A stretch of DNA of 64,000 nucleotides from Cranoglanis bouderius (taxonomy: Eukaryota > Chordata > Actinopteri > Siluriformes > Cranoglanididae). Of this stretch, positions 55,294-64,000 are shown in pieces. The translations under genes were made by a program, and so were the position numbers. The stretch lies in the NCBI GenBank assembly GCA_023630585.1, contig CM042564.1:15968242-16032241 (forward strand), in the 5' to 3' direction. How positions within the stretch are numbered: position 1 is the first letter of the stretch; each line of letters begins with the position of its first letter. The notes beneath the pieces are model-generated. The model searched no databases, had not been told where the DNA came from, and worked only from the letters and a program-made list of their open reading frames with translations.

Positions 55294-56401
55294 TAGGGTT
55301 GTCACGGTACCAAAATTTCAGTAGTTAGTACCAATACCAATAAACTTCCACGGTACTCGGTACCAGTTTCGGTACCAAAGCAAAACACAAAAACATACTA
55401 ATTGAACAACACACTATTTTATTAATAAAGTTAATTATCAATATGAAATGGGTTTTTTTTTTTTTTTTAATTTTATATAATTTATTTTTTAAATGCCATT
55501 CTGTATACTTCAAGTATTTCAAAGTGTTTCAAGTTTTTTTTTCCCCCACAAGTAATTAAAGGTATAAAATAAATAAACAAGAAAATTACAAGCATGCAAA
55601 ACGAAAATATGCCATAATTGAATACCACACACTAATATTAAAATAAATTAAAACAAATGTATATTTCAAGTATTTCTGAAAAATGCTTTAAGTTTTGGCC
55701 TTAGGTTTTTTTTTTCCCTTCATGTAAATAATAACTAGATAAATTACAAGCAAAAGATACAAACTATGTAAACGAAACACTTGCCACTCGTTAGGCATCT
55801 TCACGCACGGACATTTAAATTGAAGTGCTGAAAGTGAACCGGCGTTATAACAGAGAAAACGTGAAAGATTAGGCACATCTGCCTATAATTTGCAATGACT
55901 CAGCAATAGTTCATGGGTATTTATTGATGTAATAATGTGTTTTGGACTAAATATTTTTACTTAATTGGATCATTTGGCCCTTTGCCAGTTTAACAAGACT
56001 GTTTTTGTCAGGATGTTATGGATCATTGGATTACTGTGAGGCTTCATGTGTGAGTTGCCTCAGTTTTGTAAGTGTTGGTTTATATCATTCAGAGCACAAG
56101 TATCTTAGCTTTCCAAAGAGATATCGCATGAGTACCTACAGTACGTAAACACAGCAGCTGTGTACATGGCGTAGTTTTACACTTAACATAACTGTGGTCC
56201 GCCGGTGGGCCGTGGATGTTTTGAAAGAATTAAATGGTTAATAAGGACACATGACCGTATTTAACCATTAAGTAAGCAAAAACGAGGATTTTTTTTTTTT
56301 CAATCCTACACTTGAATTAAACTATGCTACAACATCCATATGCAACCGCTACCATAATTGCACGGTGCACCTATGAAAAGTTCCCGACTGACTACCTGTC
56401 A
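55294..56401 (+). mobile_element. Non-autonomous hAT-type element, right end lost (copy 1)
   Basis: The left end starts tagggttgtcacggtaccaa, like the ends of copy 2 at 61729-62773. Internal blocks shared in reverse orientation include caatcctacacttgaattaa, tgcaaccgctaccataattg, cacagcagctgtgtacatgg and gaaccggcgttataacagag. Similarity stops at ctgactacctgtca (56401), before the right terminal repeat, so the copy is truncated. No long frame; not autonomous. Confidence 0.85.
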
Positions 56402-57058
56402 GACAGCGCATCACAAAATATAGTGTCAAAACAAACCAAAGAAATAGTTAGATAGGTCCACAACAAACAAGGCAGGTGTGAAGGCATCCTAAATCAACAT
56501 ACTGATGTGAAGAAAATCAATTGACCCCATCCACTTTTGTTATACTAAATGAATATGTATTAGTGACCTCTCAGAACGAACACATTAAGTTTCTCATGTA
56601 TTGATATTAACAGTGGCATCAAGCTTAAAAGCAGGAGCGCTACAGAGGTGAAGTAAAGATAAACACTACTATAAAGATCAACTATTTGACTGTTGACATC
56701 TAATTATAAATGGAAGTAATTATTAAATTTCTCAGAGCCCTCTTGGCAATCACATGTTTTCAGGTGAAGGCCTGTTGTGTTTACTAGTGTATGTGTTGCT
56801 TATAAAGTGGTCAGTTTAAAAGTTATGTAATTATTACAGATTTGTTTTAACCTCAGATCAGTACTTTAAAAATCAACATGTGCAGGCCATTTTATGATAA
56901 TGTAGTACATGCAGTACAGATTAGAGATTAAAACAAATCAGTAATAATGATTTAAATTCACCTCTTTTCAAAAAGAGTTAAGTGGCTAAATATAGCTGTG
57001 CTATTTACTAGGAAAGTGCTGTACAACATGTTTTCACCAGTTTCCTTAAGAGGAAAGT

Positions 57059-57111
<53 letters not shown>

Positions 57112-58080
57112 GGGTGCACACTGTCCATGCACTAATGGCTCCTAATTAAAAAGCTATTGCAGCTGGTCACGCTTTATTGAGACTGGAGGTGGAGACCCTC
57201 CTAAGATGTAAAAACCTGCCTGAAAGGAGCGCTGCTTTACAGGGGTCTAATCCAGCCTTTAAATTCAAAGAAAGAATGAGGGGAAAATGAATAAAAGACT
57301 CCTTTTTTTCATCATACTATGAATGAATATCTGGTTTGGTCTGGTTTTCTGTTCTTTTAATGGCATTCCTAACAAGACCGTTATTGCCTGATATGACTAG
57401 ACCTAACTGATGCTGTGATCATACATGAAGGCCATACCATGAGTGTGAGTTGGTTTTCTGGCTCAGGCAGAGCAATATGACAATATAATGTCCATGTCAT
57501 GATAAGTTATTGTCATATGAAAGGTATTATGATATCTTTGAGTCATATTGCCTGGAAAATAGGTGTGTGTGTATAGTAGTTAGCATTAAAGATGAAGATA
57601 CATGATACAAAATGTTTTGTGCAGGTGGTTTTGAGATGTTTTGGAACTGTGGTTCTTAATTAAAATTAAAGTTGTAAAAATATTTAGGCAGAATGCCTTG
57701 CATGCAATAGATACATCGAACTATGAACTATTAAGTCAGTCGTGTAATAAGATTCATTCATGAGTTAATGATTCATGGTAAAGATGTTCCAACAAGTACA
57801 GTTTCTAGCTTTTTGCACCACGCTGTGAATTTGGCTTGCCATTTTCATTGCTCAAGGTTATAAGCGTGTGTTAAGGATGTGTCAGTGGCTTAGCATCATT
57901 TTCTGTTCTCATGTTGAACTGAGATGGACTCTGAAGCATTTGATGGTTGATTGAACTTGAAAATAATCAGTTTCATCCTTCTGGGAAGCTGTGAAAGTGT
58001 ACTTTTCTTTTCTACATCTGTCTACAAACTATGGATCCCTTCCAGCGAAACAGAGAAAGTTCATTAATAAAGCTTGCACT
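56402..58080. other. Stretch without recognised gene, with a GT microsatellite
   Basis: AT-rich DNA, presumably cenpw intron 1. A pure (GT)25 lies at 57061-57110. No CENP-W exon 2-like sequence was seen. Confidence 0.5.
57061..57110. repeat. GT microsatellite (GT)25
   Basis: Fifty bases of exact GT repeats read directly. Confidence 0.98.
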
Positions 58081-58768
58081 CGCCGAGCACTGTATTAGGA
58101 ACACTATGTTACTACTGGGTAGGGCCTCCCTTTGCTCTCAAAACAGTCTCACTTCTTCATGGCATGGATTCCACAAGATGTTGTAAGCATTCCTTGGAGA
58201 TCTTGGTCTATGTTGACATGATTGCATCACACAGTTCCTGCAGATTCTTCAGGTGCACTTTCATGCTGCGAATCTCCCATTTAACCATATCCCAAAGGTG
58301 TCCTATTGGATTCAGACCTTCCCAGTCACTGAAGAACACTGGACTCATTGTCATGTTTATGAAACCAGTTTGAGAAATCGAGATTCATCAGACCAGGTTA
58401 CGTTTTTCCAGTCTTCAACTGTCCAGTTTTGGTGAGCCTGTGCCCACTGCAGCCTCAGCTTTCTGTTCTTGGCTGACAAGAGTGGAACCTGATGTGATGT
58501 GGTCTTCTGCTGTTGTAGCCCATCTGCCTCGAGGTTTTATGTGTTGTGCATTCTGAGATGCTTTTCTGCTCACCACAGTTGTACAGAGTGGTTATCTGAG
58601 TTACTGTAGCCTTTCTGTCAGCTTGAACCTTTCTGGCCTTTCTCTGTTGAGCTCTCTCATCAACAAGGCGTTTCCGTCCGCAGAACTGCTGCTCATTGGT
58701 TGTGTTTTCTTTATTGTACCATTCTGAGTAAACTCTAGAGACTGTTGTGTGTGAAAATCCCAGGAGAC
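58081..58768 (-). mobile_element. Tc1-like element relic, catalytic core deleted (M)
   Basis: The left edge reads cgccgagcactgtattagga, as in a well-known fish Tc1-like family. On the - strand, the part 58768-58390 encodes GFSHTTVSRVYSEWYNKENT, then CGRKRLVDERAQQRK and, in decayed frame, the helix-turn-helix region up to WSDES. Similarity then jumps directly to HKHDNESSVLQ and the C terminus at 58350-58110 (LNPIGHLWDMV-like, then ESMP). The part between the first and second catalytic Asp is deleted. The 5' terminal repeat is missing at 58768. Confidence 0.82.
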
Positions 58769-59830
58769 ACATTTCTTACAAGTTAATGAACATTTTCTCA
58801 AGTTGTGTGTTTGTTTAATATAACTGTACAATAGCCGAGTACAAGAGTAAGTGTTAGAATATTGTTGCAATCTTACTAATGTTCAGGGCTTTTGTATACA
58901 TTTGAGTGACAGTTTGTTTTGTCAGAGCACTGTTAGGTTCTTTCATGAAAACGGCTCTAATTTGTTTTCTTTTTTTATGGAAAAATAGAACTGTAAAGGT
59001 TTTCTGATTTATTCAGCATTGCTAATGAATGAATATAATTTATTTACTTATTTATATGAGTTCCATTCCTTTAATCATTCTCATTTTTTCCTTATATATA
59101 AAATCAATAATAATCTTGAGGGACCATTACTCTTCTAATCTGTAGCTCTGTTGCTCACACATTTTTTGGCACCCTTTCCTCTCTGAAGTTTCCACATTTT
59201 TTTTGTATGTTTGTGTGAGGCGGTGAAGAAAGTGGCCTTGGCTTTAATCAGTTAGGTTGGGTCGTTATGTTTTGGCAACGCATTTGGCACAGTGCAAGTC
59301 TGAGCTTCTCAGCTTTCATTCTCCCAACAACATTTCTTAAGAGCAGCTGTTGGAAAAATGTTCAGACGCCCTAAAGATGACCTACAATTATGAAAATGAG
59401 GTATTAATAGATTTAAATTGCATCCAAATGGTCATCATGTACATGCACAATGAAATCATTAGCTGTGTTTGGAAAATTTTCTGGATGTGGTTAATACACC
59501 AGACACTTACTTCATATATACATTTATGTGTGTGCCCACATGACTGAGAGAAAGAACAGAAGAGAAGATGTGGTCAGAAGAACAGAAGATGGTACATAGG
59601 ACTCGCCTTACTGCATTGCCTTGTGTCACGAGGCAAAAGGATGTGCGACTGGCTTGAATTACTGAGTTACTGTGTGTGGGCTTGCATTGTGGCAAGTGTG
59701 ACTAGCTATACTCAGTATTTTTATTGAAATAGTTTCTTTCCTTGGACATTTTCTTAGATGCATTCTCCCTAGTTAAACATTACATTTTTGTTGTTTGTTT
59801 TTTTTTTTTCTTTTACAAAATTTAATGAAA
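58769..59830. other. Stretch without recognised gene
   Basis: Short frames only; AT-rich. Nothing identified. Confidence 0.5.
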
Positions 59831-59832
59831 TA

Positions 59833-60598
59833 CAAACCCCATTTCCAGAAAAGTTGGGATTTTTTCTAAAATGCAATGAAAACAAAAATCTGATTTTTCA
59901 AGTCTCTTGTAACGTTAATTAACTGACAAAAGTACAAAGAAAAGATATTCAGTGTTTTCACTGACCAACTTAATTGTATTTTGTAAATATAAACAAATTT
60001 AGAATTTGATACCTTCAACAGACTCAACAAAAAGTTAGGACAGAGACAGAGTTAGGACAGAGGCACTGTGTTACATCACCCTTCCTTCTAATTACACTTT
60101 TTAACTGAGGATACTAATTGTTGCAGTTTTGCAGGTGGAATTTTTTCCCATTATTGCTTGATACAAGACTTCCGCTGCTCAACAATCCTTGGTCGCCATT
60201 GTCTGATTCTCCTCTTCATGATGCGCCATAGGAGGCAGATCTGGACCTTGATCCTTGTTTGCAAAGACTGAGCTTTTGGTGGATGCTCTTTTTATGCCCA
60301 ATCCTGATACCCTCCCCTGTTACCAATTAACCTGATCCTCCAAAATGGTGTTACTTGAATATTCTATTAACTTTCAGTCTTATTTTGCCTCTGTCCCAAT
60401 GTTTTTTGTGTGTTAAAGGCATCAAATTCTAAATTTGTTTATATTTACAAAATACAATTAAGTTGGTCAGTGAAAACATTGAATCTTTTCTTTGTACTTT
60501 TTTCAGTTAATTAAAATTTCAAGAGACTTGAAAAATCACAGATTTTTGTTTTCATTGCGTTTTAGAAAAAATCCCAACTTTTCTGGAAATGGGGTTAG
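59833..60598. mobile_element. MITE with about 190-bp terminal inverted repeats
   Basis: The left end starts caaaccccatttccagaaaa and the right end finishes ttttctggaaatggggttag. TA flanks lie at 59831-59832 and 60599-60600. The inverted repeats run for about 190 bp each (for example accaacttaattgtattttg and its complement), leaving only about 380 bp between them. The centre is not coding. Both the TA flank and the ends match abundant mariner-type elements of fish starting ACAACCCC. Confidence 0.9.
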
Positions 60599-60600
60599 TA

Positions 60601-61089
60601 CATTTAATCAAAGAAATAAACATTTAATGTTGAAAGTTTAACTGCTGTGCCCATCACTATTGCACATTAATCCTATGTTCTGAACTGCATCTGCAGAGAG
60701 AAGCTTAATGGCTTAAATACAGTTTCTTTCACTTACATTATATGATGTACTTATGCATACACACATCCCCTCCGTGCTTTTGCATCACTGGAACCATTTA
60801 TCAAGTACATAGGCATTAGAATTGGTTAGAATTAGAATCTACATTATGAATTGAACAAATCTGCTCATGCTGACTGAGAAATAATATATTTATTTCCCCA
60901 CAGAGTAAAATTGCAACCTTCTTTATTCTATGTGCTACAGTGCAGTTTGAAAAAATATCCTTAATTACCCTTAAATGTGCTTTCCTATTTTTTTATGCTG
61001 TCTTAATATGAACAGTTTTATTTAACTTATAAAACAATTTATAAAGCCTTTATTGTTTGCTGAACGTTATGGTCTGAGTTGTCATAGTG
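60601..61089. other. Stretch without recognised gene
   Basis: AT-rich; nothing identified. Confidence 0.45.
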
Positions 61090-61283
61090 ATGTAAAATGT
61101 ATCTGAACTAGTGAGACCTTTATTAGCTGTAACCTCAGCCAAAATGCTTTCTGTAGCTGCTGATCAATGATTAGGATGTATATAAAAAGAAACTTTCATG
61201 AATATTTGTTGGTATTCCTTGCTCGTTAGGCCTGCTTCAGATCATGACACAGGATTTCAGTGGAATTAAGCCGTGTCTCAGGC
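61090..61283 (-). mobile_element. Second Tc1-like transposase 3' relic abutting element G
   Basis: On the - strand, TEILCHDLKQA is read near 61255-61220, like TEMLWHDLKQA in related transposases. RARNTNK follows, then near 61165-61130 a stretch like LISSYRK with frameshifts. This repeats a part of the transposase that should lie before the C terminus already present at 61309, so it comes from another copy joined here. Confidence 0.55.
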
Positions 61284-61308
61284 TGAAAAACTAACTGCTC
61301 CCTTAAAC

Positions 61309-63222
61309 TTAAAATCTGGTTGTGCCACCTTTAGCAGCAATAACTGCAACCAAACGCTTCAGATAACTGGAGATCAGTCTTTCACTTACTTCTAGGACTT
61401 GGATTTTACTTCTATGCTTTGGATCATTGTCTTGCTGCAAAATCCAGTTGTGTTTGAGTTTCAACTTACAGACTGAAGACCGGTCATTCTCCTTTAGGAT
61501 TTTCTGGTAGAGAGCAGAATTCATGTTTCCCTTCAATTACTGCAAGTTGCCCAGGCCCTGAAGCAGCAAAGCATCCCCACACCATCACACTTCCACCACC
61601 ATGCTTGACCATAGGTATGATGTTCTTTTTGTGGAATTCTGTGTTTGGTTTACACCAGATGTAACGGGACCCCTGTCTTCCAAACAGTTCGACTTTTGAC
61701 TCAGCAATCCACAGAACATTCTCCCAAATAGGGTTGTCAAAAGTACCGGTACTTCGGTACCAAGTCGGTACTAAAAAATAAAAAAGTTGACAGTACCAGA
61801 TTTTCACGAATACCGGTAGTACCAAGTACTGGGTCAACCCGGTGACAGGTAGTCAGTCGGGAACGTGTCATAGGTGCACCGTGCAATTATGGTAGCGGTT
61901 GCATTATGGATGTTGTAGCATAGTTTAATTCAAGTGTAGGATTGAAAAAAAAAACATCCTCGTTTTTGCTTATTTAATGGTTAGCATATGTGCGTGTAAC
62001 GCTAATGCAGTCATGTGTCCTTATTAACCATTTAATTCTTTTAAAAACATCCACGGACCGCGGCTTTGTTAAGTGTAAAACTACGCCATGTACACAGCTG
62101 CTGTGTTTATGTAGGTACTCATGCGATATATCTTTGGAAAGCTAAGATTCTTGTGCTTCGATTGATATAAACCAACACTTACAAAACTGAGGCAACTCAC
62201 TTATGAAGCCTCATAGTTGTCCACTGATCCATAACATCCCCACAAAAACAGCCTTGTTACGCTGGTGAAGGTCCAAACGATGCAATTAAGGAAAGATATT
62301 TAGTCCAAAACACATTATTACATCAATAAATATCCACAGACTATTGCTGAGTCATTTCAAATTATAGGTAAATGTGCCTAATCTTTCACGTTTTCTCTGT
62401 TGTAACGCCGGTTCACTTTCAGCACTTCAATTTAAGTCTGTGCGTAAAGATGCCTAACGAGTTGCAAGTGTTTCTTTTCAGAAACTTTTTTACATAGTTT
62501 GTATTTTTTGCTTGTAATTTATTTAGTTATTATTTACTTGAAGGGGAAAAAACCTAAGGCCAAAACTTAAAGCATTTTTCAGAAATACTTGAAATATACA
62601 TGTACATTTGTACATTAATTTATTTTAATATTTAACTTTATAAATAAGAAGTGTGTGTTGTTCAATTAGCATGTTTTTGTGTTTTGCTTTGGTACCGAAA
62701 TTTGTACAGAGTACCATGGAATTTTACTGGTATTGGTACAGAATACTGAAATTTTGGTACCGTGACAACCCTACTCCCAAGAGGTTTGAGGATCATCAAA
62801 GTGTGTTTTGTCAAAATTCAGATGAGCCGTAATGATGTTCTGTGTTAGCAATGGTTTTCACCTCACTACTCTTCCATGGATGCTATTTTTGCCCAGTGTC
62901 TTTCTAATAGTGACAAGATAGTGACCTTGAACAATGACCTTTATTGATGCAAGAGAGGCCTGTAAGTCCTTTTATGTTGTCCTTGGCTCTTTTGTGACTT
63001 GCTGAATGAGTAGTTGCTGTGCTCTTGGAGGAATTTTGGAAGGTCAGGCACGTCTGGGTAGGTTCACTACAGTGCTGAGTTTTTCCATTTGGAGATAATG
63101 GCTCTCACTGTGGATCTTTAGAGTCCCAGAGCCTTTGAAATAGCTTTGTAACCCTTCCTAGACTGATGTATTTCATTCACCTTCTTCCTAATCATTTCTG
63201 GAATTTCTTTCAATTTTGGCAT
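61309..63222 (-). pseudogene. Tc1-like transposase pseudogene of G, interrupted by insertion
   Basis: The start is at 63222 (MPKLKEIPEMIRKK), followed by decayed helix-turn-helix sequence down to about 62780. After the insertion comes WENVLWIAESKVELFG, where the first catalytic Asp (WSDES in relatives) reads Ala. GGGSVMVWGCFAASGPGQL, then KHNWILQQDNDPKHRSK with the second Asp, follow. An internal loss removes the Glu block: HRSK passes directly into VLEVSERLISSYLKRLVAVI and AAKGGTTRF, with the stop at 61309-61311. Four kinds of lesion make it dead. Confidence 0.88.
61729..62773 (-). mobile_element. Non-autonomous hAT-type element inserted in G (copy 2)
   Basis: The ends are tagggttgtcaaaagtaccg at left and cggtaccgtgacaacccta-like ggtaccgtgacaaccctа at right. 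Flanks are ctcccaaa (61721-61728) and ctcccaag (62774-62781), an 8-bp target duplication with one mismatch, as expected for hAT. It is 1045 bp with no transposase frame. It is the same family as 55294-56401 but in the opposite orientation, and is complete at both ends. Confidence 0.9.
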
Positions 63223-63574
63223 AGTGTGTTATTACGTAAGACTTTTTAACCAACTTCATGCTGTTGAAAAAGTTCTATTTGATTGAACAGGGTTTGCAGT
63301 AATCAGGCCTGGTTGTGTCTAGTCCAGCTGAACCCCATTATGAATGCAGTTTCATAGATTTGGGGAATTAGTATCTATGGGGGCAAATACATTTTCACAC
63401 AGGCCCAGCTGGTATTGGATAACTTTTTTGCTTCAATAAATAAAATTATCATTTAAAAACTGTATTTTGTGTTTACTCAGGTTGTCTTTGTTTTATCTTA
63501 GATTTTGTTTTCATTTACGAAACAATTTAGTATGAGAGTACACAAAACAGAAGAAATCAGGATGGGGCACTGTA

Positions 63575-63991
63575 CACTATATGGCTGAAAGTTTCATAAC
63601 ATTCATATGTGCTTTTTGAACATCCCATTCCAGATTTAGTTCACCTTTGCTTTTATATTAACCTTCACTCTTCTGGGAAGGCTTTCCAATAAGGCACAGT
63701 CAATGTTCCAGTTCATCCCAAAGGTGTTCAGTGGGGTTGAGGTCAGGGCTCTGTGCAGGCCACTCAAGTTCTTCCACTCCAACCTACGCAAACCATGTCC
63801 TCATGGAGCACGCTTTGTACAAAGGGGCACTGTAATGCTGGAACAGGTTTGAGCCTCTTAGTTCAGTGACAAGAAATTGTAATGCTACAGCATTCTAGAT
63901 AATTGTGTGCTTCCAGCTTTGTGGCAACAGTTTGGGGTAGAATCAGGTATGGGTGTGATGGTCAGGTGTCCACAAACCTTTGGCCATATAG
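63575..63991. mobile_element. Tc1/mariner-type MITE abutting element G (L)
   Basis: The left end starts cactatatggctgaaagttt and the right end finishes acctttggccatatag, followed by TA at 63992-63993. The left TA (63573-63574) is also the right TA of G, so the two elements share one dinucleotide. On the - strand the body reads gttggagtggaagaacttga and ccccactgaacacctttggg, remnants of a Tc1-like transposase C-terminal part (VEELEWP, NPTEHLWDEL), which it shares with 28370-28720. Confidence 0.88.
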
Positions 63992-64000
63992 TATATATCT

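Larger units (their letters stand above)
61284..63572 (-). mobile_element. Tc1-like transposon (G), split by a hAT-type element
   Basis: The right end finishes aaatcaggatggggcactg with TA at 63573-63574 and matches element C in trmt11 intron 8. The left terminal repeat is missing; family similarity ends at about 61284 (tgaaaaactaactgctccct compared with C near 15915). Orientation is antisense to cenpw. A hAT-type copy is inserted at 61729-62773. Confidence 0.88.

Noticed and set aside
51056..64000. Search for cenpw exon 2 and 3
   Set aside because: No LNCLLF or RLAEE-like coding stretch with an acceptor was seen; the exons probably lie beyond the window.

Overview
The window looks like nuclear DNA of a teleost fish. 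It has GT-AG introns, dispersed tRNA-derived SINEs, LINE tails and many Tc1-like DNA transposons of types common in fish. Some repeat tails resemble those I associate with otophysan fish such as catfish, but the species cannot be fixed from the sequence alone. I found no bacterial genes, CRISPR array or virus.

Three host genes can be supported. (1) trmt11, the catalytic subunit of the tRNA m2G10 methyltransferase, is complete on the + strand: 13 exons from 9775 to 26791, 460 codons plus stop, all introns GT-AG and in phase. (2) A 150-residue protein with a C-terminal Costars domain, like actin-binding Rho-activating protein (ABRA/STARS), lies on the - strand at 7977-8429, divergent from trmt11. 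(3) The first coding exon of a cenpw-like gene (CENP-W, kinetochore histone-fold protein) is at 50969-51055 on the + strand. Its later exons were not found here. In human, TRMT11 and CENPW are neighbours on 6q22, which supports (3).

Layout: 1-7.9 kb is intergenic DNA with a Tc1-like copy (1054-2487), a terminal-inverted-repeat element (about 4833-5870) and a LINE relic. 7.98-8.43 kb is the Costars gene. 9.78-26.8 kb is trmt11, with Tc1-like copies in introns 5 and 8 and a MITE in intron 10. 27-36.3 kb holds two sister Tc1-like copies, one of them chimeric. 36-50.5 kb is gene-free, with long microsatellites and a degraded Tc1-like relic. 50.9-64 kb starts with cenpw exon 1; the DNA beyond it, which would be intron 1, is dominated by transposons. 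These include a Tc1-like copy nested in another (51887-55082), two hAT-type copies, one of which splits a Tc1-like copy, a long-TIR MITE (59833-60598) and a MITE abutting a Tc1-like end on one shared TA.

No new multi-gene system is evident. The most useful points are the nested and chimeric transposons, which give relative insertion ages, the unusually short Costars-domain gene next to trmt11, and the trmt11-cenpw linkage.
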